This document shows, piece by piece, positions 9,352 through 17,002 of a DNA stretch of 32,048 bases. The notes under the pieces were generated by a model that made no database searches, was not told the origin of the DNA, and worked only from the letters and a program-made list of their open reading frames with translations. Where the stretch lies: positions 1 through 32,048 of the forward strand of contig DATBGZ010000080.1 of assembly GCA_036557785.1 (NCBI GenBank), written 5' to 3'. The stretch is from DATBGZ01 sp036557785. Lineage in GTDB: Bacteria > Actinomycetota > Actinomycetes > Mycobacteriales > Micromonosporaceae. The stretch's first letter is position 1, and every line of letters begins with the position of its first letter. The position numbers and the translations under genes were made by a program.

Positions 9352-9815
9352 GTGACCTTGGTGGATGATCAGTGGGTTGCGGTGGTGCACAAGGAAGGCA
9401 AACGCGCCACCCTCCCACACGCCCAGCCCGCGATCGTCATGGCAACCGTCGACGACGACGCGTACGTCCTGGACGCCGTCGCCGCAGAGGCCCGCGGGGC
9501 TCCTGCTCAAACGCTGCACGGCGGCCGATCTGATCAGTACGGCACGGGCCGTCGCCGCCGGTGAGCGATCCTCTTCGCAGAGGTCACCGGTGCGGTGCTC
9601 GACCGGGTACGCGCGACCGGCCTGGCTCGTTGGGTCGACCTTGCCCGCTACCAAGCTCACTGCCCGCGAGGCCGATGCGCTCGCCTCGTCGGTGGCGCCT
9701 GAACAACACAGAAACAGCCGGACGTCTGCATCTCCCGACGAGTGCCATGGAGGCCCATGCCACCGAGGTGCTCGCGAAGACCGGCAGCCGGGATCGGGTA
9801 CGGGCCGCCCCATGA
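9352..9815 (+). pseudogene. Decayed NarL/LuxR-type response regulator
   Basis: Pieces of a two-component response regulator appear in order in three successive frames. Frame 1 from 9352 reads VTLVDDQ (the receiver N-terminus) and, after an apparent internal deletion, ATVDDDAYVLDAVAAEARG. Frame 2 continues AGLLLKRCTAADLISTARAVAAGE (the receiver end) and LTAREADALA (helix-turn-helix start). Frame 3 ends with the recognition helix and tail: LHLPTSAMEAHATEVLAKTG, then SRDRVRAAP and a stop. The family is about 215 residues; here at least two frameshifts and loss of the receiver core make it non-functional. It lies head to head with the LuxR-type remnant. No partner histidine kinase is present. Confidence 0.72.
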
Positions 9816-9820
9816 GGCGG

Positions 9821-9856
9821 TTGCCCGCCATGACACCTAGATGTACTATGCATCGC
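9821..9856 (+). promoter_or_regulatory. Promoter with overlapping imperfect palindrome before the PadR gene
   Basis: TTGCCC (9821-9826) and TACTAT (9844-9849) are spaced 17 bases and fit a housekeeping promoter. The -10 sits inside ATGTACTATGCAT (9841-9853), an imperfect palindrome with ATG/CAT ends of the kind bound by PadR proteins, suggesting autorepression. The leader would be about 25 bases and carries AGGAGGT before the start. Confidence 0.55.
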
Positions 9857-9879
9857 GGCTCCAGGTAATAGGAGGTCCC

Positions 9880-10254
9880 ATGCGGGTCGGCAAGGATCTT
9901 GTCGCGGCCTCGGCGACGCCGATGGTCCTCGGCATCCTGGCCGACGGTGAGAGCTACGGCTACGCCATCCTGAAGCGGATCAACGAGCTGTCCGGCGGCG
10001 CGCTTCAGTGGACTGAGGGATTGCTCTATCCGTTGCTGCATCGCTTGGAGCGACTCGGCTTCGTGGAGTCGAGTTGGCAGGACGTCGCCGGCGAGCGGCG
10101 ACGGAAGTACTACCGCATCACCGACCATGGTCTGTCCGAGCTCGCGCAGCAACGCCAGCAGTGGCAGACGGTCGTCGATGCGCTCAAGGAGATCTGGCTC
10201 GGTCCCGGCGAGCCACGGCCGATGACCGTCACCCCGCTGGAGGGTCTTGGATGA
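9880..10254 (+). CDS. PadR family transcriptional regulator
   Basis: A 124-residue winged-helix repressor. It has the typical PadR opening (TPMVLGILADGESYGYAILKRI), shown here by LGILADGESYGYAI, then a wing helix set (TEGLLYPLLHRLERLGFVES) and the wing GERRRKYYRITDHG. AGGAGGT directly upstream of this Met decides the start over the Met 39 bases earlier, which lies inside the promoter. Its stop overlaps the next start (ATGA), so the two genes are translationally coupled. PadR proteins paired with such membrane proteins usually control their own operon in response to drugs or envelope stress; the signal here is unknown. Confidence 0.92.
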   Translation: MRVGKDLVAASATPMVLGILADGESYGYAILKRINELSGGALQWTEGLLYPLLHRLERLGFVESSWQDVAGERRRKYYRITDHGLSELAQQRQQWQTVVDALKEIWLGPGEPRPMTVTPLEGLG

Positions 10255-11618
10255 GCACGGCCGAAGGGCAGGATCTGGAAGCTCAGTTCGCGCAGTGGCG
10301 GCAGTACGTCGACCGACGCAAGGAGCTTCGCGCATCGGATGTCGCCGAGCTCGAGGACCATCTGCGCGGCACCGTCAGCGACCTGATCGGCCTCGGGCTC
10401 CGCCCGGACGAAGCCTTCCTCGTCGCGGTCAAGCGCATGGGAAGTCTGGACGAGCTGTCGCGGGAGTTCGCCCAGGAGCACTCCGACCGGCTGTGGAAGC
10501 AACTGGTGCTGACGCCGGAGGCCGACAGCCCGGCCGCAACCCGGTCCCGGCGCGACCTGGTAGCGATGCTTGTCTGCGCGGCCGGCGCGGCGGCATCGGT
10601 CAAGATCCCTGAATTGTTCGGGCTGGACCCTCTGCACGATGTGACGTTCTACGGCCCCAACGCGACCCTGCTCGTGCTGCCCTGGCTCGCGGGCATGCTG
10701 GCCTGGCGCCGACGTGCAAACCGGTGGTTGGTCGGTACGGTGGTGGCGTTGTTCGCCGTCGGCGCGGTAGGGGCGAATATCTACCGGCTGACCGAGAACT
10801 CCCAGTCAATCGTGCTTACCGCCATTCATCTGCCGATCGCCCTGTGGTTCGTCGTCGGGGTCGCCTATATCGCTGACGACTGGCGTTCCTCCCGGCGGCG
10901 CATGGACTTCATCCGGTTCACTGGGGAGTCGGTCATCTACTACACGCTCATCGCCATCGGCGGCGGTGTGCTCACCGGCTTCACGCTCGCAACCTTCAAG
11001 ACGATAGGTATCGAGGCGGGAGAGTTCGTTGTCCGCTGGCTGTTGCCGTGCGGTGCGGCGGCCGCGTTGGTGGTGACAGGGTGGCTGGTCGAGGTCAAAC
11101 AGGGCGTGATCGAGAACATCGCGCCCGTGCTCACCCGGCTGTTCACACCGCTCTTCACGGCGGTGCTGCTCGCGTTCCTGGTCGCCGTGGCGGCGACCAC
11201 CGCAGTCATCAGCGTCGATCGCGACATACTGATTCTGTTCAACGCGCTACTGGTTGTGGTGCTCGGCCTTCTGCTCTACTCCATCTCGGCCCGCGACCCG
11301 GCCGGGCCGCCCGGCTTCTTCGACAAGCTGCAGCTCGCGTTGGTGGTCAGTGCCCTCCTCGTCGACCTGCTGGTGCTTGCCGCGATCACCGGGCGCATCG
11401 CCGATTACGGCACCACCCCCAACCGGACGGCCGCCGTCGGCGAGAACGTCGTACTGCTGGCCAACCTCGGCTGGTCCGCGTGGCTGCTTGTCGGCCTGGT
11501 GCGCCGGCGTACTCCGTTCGCGGCGCTGGAACGGTGGCAGACCAACTACCTTCCGGTGTACGCCGTGTGGGCCTGGCTCATCGTGCTCGCCCTGCCACCG
11601 CTGTTCCACTACCGGTGA
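10251..11618 (+). CDS. Membrane protein with N-terminal permease-prefix domain
   Basis: A 455-residue protein, translationally coupled to the PadR gene. Residues about 1-85 are a helical soluble domain (FAQWRQYVDRRKEL, VAELEDHLRGTVSDLIGLGL, AVKRMGSLDELSREFAQEH) of the permease-prefix/HAAS type found in PadR-linked proteins. The remainder is hydrophobic, with roughly nine to ten predicted membrane segments such as LVLPWLAGMLAWRRR and NALLVVVLGLLLYSIS. No transporter signature or catalytic motif is visible, so transport is not assigned. The stop lies inside the end of the convergent TetR gene (10-base overlap). It probably responds to the same membrane-active signal as its PadR repressor. Confidence 0.85.
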   Translation: MSTAEGQDLEAQFAQWRQYVDRRKELRASDVAELEDHLRGTVSDLIGLGLRPDEAFLVAVKRMGSLDELSREFAQEHSDRLWKQLVLTPEADSPAATRSRRDLVAMLVCAAGAAASVKIPELFGLDPLHDVTFYGPNATLLVLPWLAGMLAWRRRANRWLVGTVVALFAVGAVGANIYRLTENSQSIVLTAIHLPIALWFVVGVAYIADDWRSSRRRMDFIRFTGESVIYYTLIAIGGGVLTGFTLATFKTIGIEAGEFVVRWLLPCGAAAALVVTGWLVEVKQGVIENIAPVLTRLFTPLFTAVLLAFLVAVAATTAVISVDRDILILFNALLVVVLGLLLYSISARDPAGPPGFFDKLQLALVVSALLVDLLVLAAITGRIADYGTTPNRTAAVGENVVLLANLGWSAWLLVGLVRRRTPFAALERWQTNYLPVYAVWAWLIVLALPPLFHYR

Positions 11619-12229
11619 CGGCGCGCAGCACGCCCGCTGCCTGAGTCCTGATGTTCCTCGCGGGCCCGGATCACGTCGCCGAACCGGCGTAGCCATGCGC
11701 GAATCTCGGTGTTCTGGCGCTCGTCACCGAGCAGCATGATCGCTTCGCCGCCGAGAAACGCGAGTCCGACCAGCCCGGCGATCTCACTTGGCCCGATGAT
11801 GCCGAACGGGCCGAGACGCTTCTGCGCCTCCTCCGCGACGTCGGTGAGGACGCCGAGCCACCGGCGGACGACCTCCAGCACCTGGCCAGCCACGGCAGGA
11901 TCGGCCCAGCCGACGGCGATCATCTCCTGGAGGACCCTGACATAGCCGGAGGCCAGGTCGTCGTCGAGGAAGTCGCAGGCCTGTTCGTACTGCTTCCACA
12001 ACGGAGCCTCGGTGCCATACATATGCCGTTGCCGTTGCACGAGAACCTGATCCTCGGCGTCGAGCATGGCGAGCACCAGGCCCCGCCGGCTGCGGAAGTG
12101 GTAGTGGATCTGGCTCAATGGAACACCGGCCGCGTCTGCCACGCGCCGGGTGGAGAGTGCGGCGTAGCCGTCAGCGAGGAGGCATTCGCGGGCAGCCGCG
12201 ATGATGCGTGAGCGTGTGTCGTTGGTCAT
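11609..12229 (-). CDS. TetR family transcriptional regulator
   Basis: A 206-residue protein with a canonical TetR N-terminus: TRSRIIAAARECLLADGYAA, then STRRVADAAGVPLSQIHYHF as the helix-turn-helix. The C-terminal ligand domain is divergent and contains a hydrophobic stretch (EIAGLVGLAFLGGEAIMLL). The tail SGSGRAARRHR is basic. No ribosome site is clear, and a TAGTCT -10-like element lies about 16 bases upstream of the start. It is divergent from the hydrolase/glycosyltransferase operon, with two identical operator-like repeats in the gap, so it very likely represses that operon and itself. The inducer is probably the operon's substrate, which is unknown. Confidence 0.92.
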   Translation of the reverse strand: MTNDTRSRIIAAARECLLADGYAALSTRRVADAAGVPLSQIHYHFRSRRGLVLAMLDAEDQVLVQRQRHMYGTEAPLWKQYEQACDFLDDDLASGYVRVLQEMIAVGWADPAVAGQVLEVVRRWLGVLTDVAEEAQKRLGPFGIIGPSEIAGLVGLAFLGGEAIMLLGDERQNTEIRAWLRRFGDVIRAREEHQDSGSGRAARRHR

Positions 12230-12245
12230 CAGAAATACAGACTAG

Positions 12246-12296
12246 TCGGTCGGTCGACCGAATGGTAGCCTGGTGTCGGTTCGGTCGGTCGACCGA
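12246..12296. promoter_or_regulatory. Duplicated TetR operator
   Basis: TCGGTCGGTCGACCGA occurs twice without a mismatch, at 12246-12261 and 12281-12296, 35 bases apart start to start. Each copy contains the perfect 12-base palindrome TCGGTCGACCGA. The copies lie in the 103-base gap between the TetR gene and the operon it faces. Such GGTCG-rich palindromes are typical of TetR sites. Binding is inferred. Confidence 0.8.
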
Positions 12297-12332
12297 GCTA
12301 TGCCGCCCTTCCGAGCCCCGGAGAGGAGAGTC

Positions 12333-14474
12333 ATGCGAGCGCGTCACCCCGACGGCGAGGGCTACCTCGAGCGCGACGGAGTGAAGATCCATTACGAGAT
12401 CTTCGGCGATGGCGGCCCGACCATCCTGCTCCTGCCGACGTGGACGATCGTCCACAAGCGGTTCTGGAAGGCCCAGGTGCCTTACCTCGCCCGGCACCAT
12501 CGGGTGGTCAGCTACGACGGACCTGGCAACGGCGCCTCCGACCGTCCACTGACGGCACACCCGTACGGGTTCGACGCACAGGTCGGTTATGCGCTGGCCG
12601 TCCTCGACGCGACCGGCACCGAACGAGCCGTCGTGGTGGGGCTCTCGATGGCGGCGAACTGGGCCCTGCAACTCGCCGCCGACCACGGCGATCGGGTGCT
12701 CGGCACCGTCCTCATTGGACCGACGGTCCCATTGGGCGAGCCGAACCCGGCCCGGGCGAGCGCCTATCCGGCGGGGCCCGGCGCGACCCTCGCGCCCTCG
12801 CGGGTGCCGATCGGCGGCACGGACCCGGCGACGGACTGGGTCAAGTACAGCCCTGCCTACTGGTCGGAGCACTTCGAAGACTTCGCCTGGTTCTTCTTCG
12901 GCCAATGCTTTCCCGAGCCGCACTCCACCAAGCAGATCGAGGACTGCGTCGGCTGGGCCGGTGAGACCTCGGCCGCGGTGCTGGCCGCAGAGTTCGACGT
13001 CGCCTATCCGTCCCCGGAACAGGTGCAGGACTGGTGTGCCCGCCGTGAGAGCCCCGTCCTGCTCGTCCACGGCACCGACGACCGGATCAGCCCGTGGCGC
13101 CGCTCCGAACTTCTCGCCGAGTTCACCGGCGGCGACCTGGTGCTGATAGAGGGCGGCGGGCACATCCCGCTCGCCCGGGATCCGGTGCGGGTCAACCGGT
13201 TGCTGCACGACTTCGCGGAGCGGGTCTGGCCGGGCCCGGGCCGCCGGAAGAGCATCGACCGGTGGAGTCGGGCCCAGCGGCGCGTGCTCTACCTCTGCTC
13301 ACCGATCGGCCTCGGCCACGCACAGCGCGACCTGGCCATCGCGCGCCACCTGCGCGCCCTGCGCCCCGACGTGCGCGTGGACTGGCTGACCCAGCACCCG
13401 GTGACCGCGATGCTCGAGCAGGCCGGCGAGCACATCCATCCCGCCAGCAAATTTCTGACCAACGAGTCCGCCCACATCGAGAGCGAGGCCGGTGAGCACG
13501 ACCTGCACGTCTTCCAGGCGCTGCGCCGGATGGACGAGATCCTGGTCAATAACTTCATGGTCTTCCACGACGTGGTGCGCGACGACCGCTACGACCTGGT
13601 CATCGGCGACGAGTCGTGGGATGTCGACCACTTCCTGTACGAGAACCCGGACCTGAAGAACACGCCGTACGCCTGGGTCACGGATTTCGTGGGCTATCTA
13701 CCGATGCCCGATGCGGACGACCGGGAACGTCTGGTGGTGGCCGACTACAACGCCGAGATGATCAACCATGTTGCCCGGTATCCCCGGATGCGTGACCGCG
13801 CCATCTTCGTCGGCGATCCGGAGGACATTGTGGACGATGCGTTCGGCCCCGACCTACCGTTGATCCGGGACTGGACCCGCGCGAACTACGATTTCGCCGG
13901 CTACGTTGCCGGCTTCGATCCGGTGGCGCTGCCGCACCGGGACGAGCTGCGGGCGGAGCTGGGGTACGAGCACGGAGAGCCGGTCTGCGTGGTCACGGTC
14001 GGCGGCTCTGGCGTCGGCTCCAACCTGCTGCACCGGGTGGTCGCCTCCTATGACGAGGCGGCACGGCGCGTGCCGGGGCTGCGCATGGTTGTCGTGGCCG
14101 GTCCTCGGATCGACCCCGGCAGCGTGCCGTCGCGACCCGGTCTCGAGGTCCGTGCCTATGTACACGACTTGTACCGGCACCTCGCCGCCGCGGATCTCGC
14201 GATCGTCCAGGGTGGACTGACGACCTGTATGGAGCTCACCGCGACCCGGCGCCCCTTCGTCTACATCCCGCTGCGGCACCACTTCGAGCAGAACCTGCAC
14301 GTCGCCCACCGGCTGCGCCGGCATCGTGCCGGGCGCCGCCTGAACTACGTCGACGCCACTCCCGACGCGCTGGCCGACGCGATCGTGACCGAGATCGGGC
14401 GGGAGGTGGACTACCAGCCGGTGACCCCCGACGGTGCCGCCCGTGCCGCCGCCCTGCTCGCCGCGCTGCTGTAG
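12333..14474 (+). CDS. Fused alpha/beta hydrolase - GT-B glycosyltransferase
   Basis: A 713-residue two-domain protein. Residues 1-300 are an alpha/beta hydrolase, with nucleophile S105 in VVGLSMAANWAL (the last elbow residue is Ala, not Gly), Asp in HGTDDRISP near 249-250 and His277 in EGGGHIPL. Residues about 317-713 are a GT-B/MurG-like glycosyltransferase: LYLCSPIGLGHAQRDLAIARH opens the first Rossmann fold (SPIGLGHAQRD 323-333). The donor site has VVTVGGSGVGSN and VQGGLTTCMELTATRRPF, with PLRHHFEQN after it. The start follows GGAGAGGAG; the longer frame runs through the operator. First gene of a three-gene operon divergent from TetR. The protein could cleave and glycosylate one small molecule, for example in drug inactivation or metabolite tailoring; that is inference. 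Confidence 0.88.
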   Translation: MRARHPDGEGYLERDGVKIHYEIFGDGGPTILLLPTWTIVHKRFWKAQVPYLARHHRVVSYDGPGNGASDRPLTAHPYGFDAQVGYALAVLDATGTERAVVVGLSMAANWALQLAADHGDRVLGTVLIGPTVPLGEPNPARASAYPAGPGATLAPSRVPIGGTDPATDWVKYSPAYWSEHFEDFAWFFFGQCFPEPHSTKQIEDCVGWAGETSAAVLAAEFDVAYPSPEQVQDWCARRESPVLLVHGTDDRISPWRRSELLAEFTGGDLVLIEGGGHIPLARDPVRVNRLLHDFAERVWPGPGRRKSIDRWSRAQRRVLYLCSPIGLGHAQRDLAIARHLRALRPDVRVDWLTQHPVTAMLEQAGEHIHPASKFLTNESAHIESEAGEHDLHVFQALRRMDEILVNNFMVFHDVVRDDRYDLVIGDESWDVDHFLYENPDLKNTPYAWVTDFVGYLPMPDADDRERLVVADYNAEMINHVARYPRMRDRAIFVGDPEDIVDDAFGPDLPLIRDWTRANYDFAGYVAGFDPVALPHRDELRAELGYEHGEPVCVVTVGGSGVGSNLLHRVVASYDEAARRVPGLRMVVVAGPRIDPGSVPSRPGLEVRAYVHDLYRHLAAADLAIVQGGLTTCMELTATRRPFVYIPLRHHFEQNLHVAHRLRRHRAGRRLNYVDATPDALADAIVTEIGREVDYQPVTPDGAARAAALLAALL

Positions 14475-14493
14475 CGGCGGGCGGCGGCCCGAC

Positions 14494-14541
14494 CGCACGA
14501 CACCGTCATCAGGAGCGGCCGCAGGTCGTGACGGTCGTGCG
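14494..14541 (+). other. Intercistronic hairpin between the fusion gene and the FAD gene
   Basis: CGCACGACACCGTCA at 14494-14508 pairs with TGACGGTCGTGCG at 14529-14541: 13 base pairs with a two-base bulge and a 20-base loop. There is no T-tract. It could attenuate or stabilise the operon mRNA rather than end it, because the next gene has its own ribosome site but no clear promoter. Confidence 0.55.
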
Positions 14542-14581
14542 ACACCTCGATCAGAACGAGCTGTCCATAGAGGAGTAAGAC

Positions 14582-15757
14582 ATGTCAACCCACGACGTCA
14601 TCGTCGTCGGCGCGCGAGCGGCCGGGGCCGCGACGGCGCTGCTGCTGGCCCGGCTCGGGCACGACGTGCTCGTCGTCGACCGAGCGGAGCTGCCGAGCGA
14701 CACGATATCCACGCACCAACTCGCCCGCACCGCAGTCGTGGCCCTGCAGCGATGGGGTCTCCTCGACGACGTCATCGCCAGCGGCGCCCCCGCGATCCGG
14801 CAGGTCGTCTTCCACAGCGACCAGGCCCGCACTACCCACGACATCAAGCAGAAGTCGGGGGTGGATTGCCTGGTCGCGCCTCGCCGGTGGGCGCTCGACA
14901 CGCTGCTCAGCGATGCGGCTCGCCGGGCCGGTGCCACCGTCCGCTATGGAGTGACGGTTACCGGCGTGTCACGCGACGGGAGCGGCCGGGTGGTCGGGGT
15001 CGCCAGCCACGACCGCCGTGGGGAGCCGGTCGAGCTGCGGGCCCAGTTCCTGGTCGGCGCCGACGGCCTGGGCTCCCGCATCGCGCGGGCCGTGAACTCG
15101 CCCCGTATCGCCGACCGGGGCGCGCCGGGGGCGGCCATCTATGCGTACTACACCGGACTGCCCAGGCCAGCGATCGAGTTCGTGACCCGTACGGGCACGT
15201 TCGCCGGCGTCTTTCCCACCCACCACGATGAGGCGGCCATCTGGGTGTGCCTGCCGACGTCCGCCGCCCTCGCGGCTCGCAAGGGCCGCTCGGCTGAGGT
15301 GGCGTTCGCCGCTGTGCTGGAACGGGCCGCACCCGAACTCGCGGGCCGGTTGCGTGCCGCGGTGCGCACCTCTCCTGTTCGCGGGATGCTGCGGGCCCCG
15401 AACCAGATCCGCCGGGGCGTGGGTTCGGGCTGGGCTCTGGTCGGCGACGCGGCCTATCACCGAGACCCGGTGACCGGACACGGCATCTCCGACGCGTACC
15501 GGGACGCCGAGCTGCTCGCGGTCGCACTCGACCGTGTCCTTACCGGTGTCGCCGAGGAGCCCGAGGCGCTGGCCGGCTACGAGAACGCCCGGCTCGGCGC
15601 GATCGGCGAGATCTTCGACCTCACCTGCGCTCTCGCCACATACCCCCCACTCTCGAGCTTCATCGAACTCAACAAACGTCTTGGCGCCGCCATCGACGCC
15701 GAGGCCGCGGCCCTCGCCGCCCGCCCGATCCCCGGGTCGGCGCTCGCGCGGGTCTGA
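14582..15757 (+). CDS. FAD-dependent oxidoreductase (geranylgeranyl-reductase/PHBH-like)
   Basis: A 391-residue flavoprotein. The N-terminal dinucleotide fold is DVIVVGARAAGAATALLLA with the glycine set G10-A-R-A-A-G15 and D33 closing the second strand. The second FAD motif is GDAAYHRDPVTGHGISDAYRDA near residues 290-311 (VGDAAYHRDPVTGHG in short). FLVGADGLGSRIAR is the middle NAD(P)H/FAD motif. It starts after GAGGAG. It lies 107 bases downstream of the fusion gene, beyond the hairpin. The family includes monooxygenases and saturating reductases acting on isoprenoids and aromatics; which it is cannot be decided here. It probably oxidises or reduces the same compound the fusion protein handles. 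Confidence 0.9.
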   Translation: MSTHDVIVVGARAAGAATALLLARLGHDVLVVDRAELPSDTISTHQLARTAVVALQRWGLLDDVIASGAPAIRQVVFHSDQARTTHDIKQKSGVDCLVAPRRWALDTLLSDAARRAGATVRYGVTVTGVSRDGSGRVVGVASHDRRGEPVELRAQFLVGADGLGSRIARAVNSPRIADRGAPGAAIYAYYTGLPRPAIEFVTRTGTFAGVFPTHHDEAAIWVCLPTSAALAARKGRSAEVAFAAVLERAAPELAGRLRAAVRTSPVRGMLRAPNQIRRGVGSGWALVGDAAYHRDPVTGHGISDAYRDAELLAVALDRVLTGVAEEPEALAGYENARLGAIGEIFDLTCALATYPPLSSFIELNKRLGAAIDAEAAALAARPIPGSALARV

Positions 15758-15813
15758 TCCAGCCCTGACGGGCGCCGCCCGGCGTCCGCGACCACCCGGA
15801 AGGAGCACACACC

Positions 15814-16380
15814 ATGACCAGTTCGGTCAGGGAGTCCCGCAATGGGGTCGACACGGCGACCCTGTTCGCCACGATCGACGCCGTGAAGGCCGCGCCCGAC
15901 GCGGCGAAGTTCCAATTCCGTGCCCACAACCAATGGGTCGGCGGCACGCACAATCGCAGCACCGTCAGCGACTACTTCGGCGTCGGCGAGGAACGTGCGC
16001 ACGAGCGCACGTTTGTCTTCGACGCCGACCACCCGGCGGTGCTTGTGGGCAAGGACAACGGCCCGACGCCGGTAGAGTTCGTGCTGCACGCGCTGGCTGC
16101 CTGCCTCACCTCGGGCCTCGCCAACGTCGCCGCCGCCCGGGGCGTCACACTCACCGAGGTCCGGTCCACTGTGTCCGGTGACATCGACCTCAACGGCATC
16201 CTCGGCCTCAACCCGAACGTGCGCAACGGGTACCAGAAGATCTCGATCCGGTTCGAGATCAGGGGCGACGCCCCAGCCGATGTCCTCAAGGGACTGATCG
16301 AGCAGTCACGCAAGCGCTCGGCCGTCTTCGACGTCATCACCAACGGCGTCCCGGTCACGATCGACGTCGACGCGATCTGA
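15814..16380 (+). CDS. OsmC family protein with one conserved cysteine
   Basis: A 188-residue OsmC-fold protein starting after GGAAGGAG. The first active-site region is intact: NGPTPVEFVLHALAACLTSG with C97. The second cysteine of OsmC/Ohr proteins is missing; the equivalent region reads KRSAVFDVITNGVPV, with Ser at the Cys position. Classical members use the Cys pair to reduce organic peroxides with dihydrolipoamide, so this one-Cys form may have another role or a different resolving thiol. It is the last gene of the TetR-controlled operon, 56 bases after the FAD gene, and is followed by a terminator-like hairpin. Confidence 0.88.
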   Translation: MTSSVRESRNGVDTATLFATIDAVKAAPDAAKFQFRAHNQWVGGTHNRSTVSDYFGVGEERAHERTFVFDADHPAVLVGKDNGPTPVEFVLHALAACLTSGLANVAAARGVTLTEVRSTVSGDIDLNGILGLNPNVRNGYQKISIRFEIRGDAPADVLKGLIEQSRKRSAVFDVITNGVPVTIDVDAI

Positions 16381-16402
16381 CCCGCCTACACCGCCCCCGG
16401 AT

Positions 16403-16447
16403 GGACGCCCTCTAGCTCTGGCGCGCCAGGTGCGCAGGAGGGCGTCC
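16403..16447 (+). terminator. Terminator-like hairpin after the OsmC gene
   Basis: GGACGCCCTC (16403-16412) and GAGGGCGTCC (16438-16447) form a perfect 10-base stem. The loop itself contains the perfect palindrome CTGGCGCGCCAG (16418-16429). It lies 22 bases after the OsmC stop, and its right arm overlaps the start region of the next, broken gene. No T-tract follows. Confidence 0.65.
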
Positions 16448-16888
16448 TCCGAGGACGATCACGCCTTCTCGCTGGTTGACGAGCCGTTCGAGCAGGTGCC
16501 CCAGGGCGGGCCGGACCTGAGCGCCGATGTGGCGCGGGCGCACCAGGACCTGCCGTTCGTATGGTGGGTCGTCGACCGCGTCATGGAACGCGACCGACGA
16601 GCCTGGTGGATGCGGCATTGACTGCTGGGCACCAACAGCATCCAGATCCTCGAAGTCTTCGAGCGTCGCGACCCGATCCTGCTCGTCGGTCACGACGTCG
16701 ACGGCGGGCTGTGGCAACTCATCGGCCCCACCGACGCCAACCCCGCCACGGGCAAGATCGGACACCTCCACCACGCCGTCGACGAAGACCCCACGCTGAT
16801 CAACGTGCTTGACCTACCCCCGGGACACAGCACGAGCCGAACCTATGTCGGCGGACCCTGGACCCGCGTGGTCGGCTACCCCACCTGA
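16430..16888 (+). pseudogene. Conserved actinobacterial hypothetical gene with in-frame stop
   Basis: A GTG-started frame gives 63 residues ending LPFVWWVVDRVMERDRRAWW then MRH and TGA (16619-16621). The same frame then continues for 88 more codons with clearly protein-like sequence: LLGTNSIQILEVFERRDP, VGHDVDGGLWQLIGPTDA, HLHHAVDEDPTLINVLDLPP, then a stop at 16886-16888. The two halves read as one small globular protein of about 152 residues of a type I recall among uncharacterised actinobacterial proteins (from memory, not searched). No start codon follows the TGA soon enough to rescue the second half. A sequencing error or recoding are the alternatives; no SECIS-like signal was recognised. 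Confidence 0.6.
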
Positions 16889-17002
16889 CACAGCGGTCGA
16901 CACAGAACCGGTCGGCCCGCGGCGGCTACGCTCTTGGATCGCCAATCTTGTCAGGCTCACCACGGACCACGCGACCGCGATTTGCCGGAGGACTGGAGAC
17001 GC

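Noticed and set aside
8599..10335. Minus-strand open frame of 578 codons over the whole regulator graveyard and the PadR gene
   Set aside because: Only the last 223 codons resemble a protein; the rest is antisense to PadR and to the response-regulator remnant and lacks any domain.
12171..13208. Minus-strand open frame of 345 codons opposite the hydrolase domain
   Set aside because: The plus strand carries clear catalytic motifs and a ribosome site; the minus frame has low-complexity Arg/Gly/Pro sequence.
16619..16621. TGA as a selenocysteine codon
   Set aside because: No bacterial SECIS-like stem was recognised right after it, and the flanking family gives no reason for a redox residue there.
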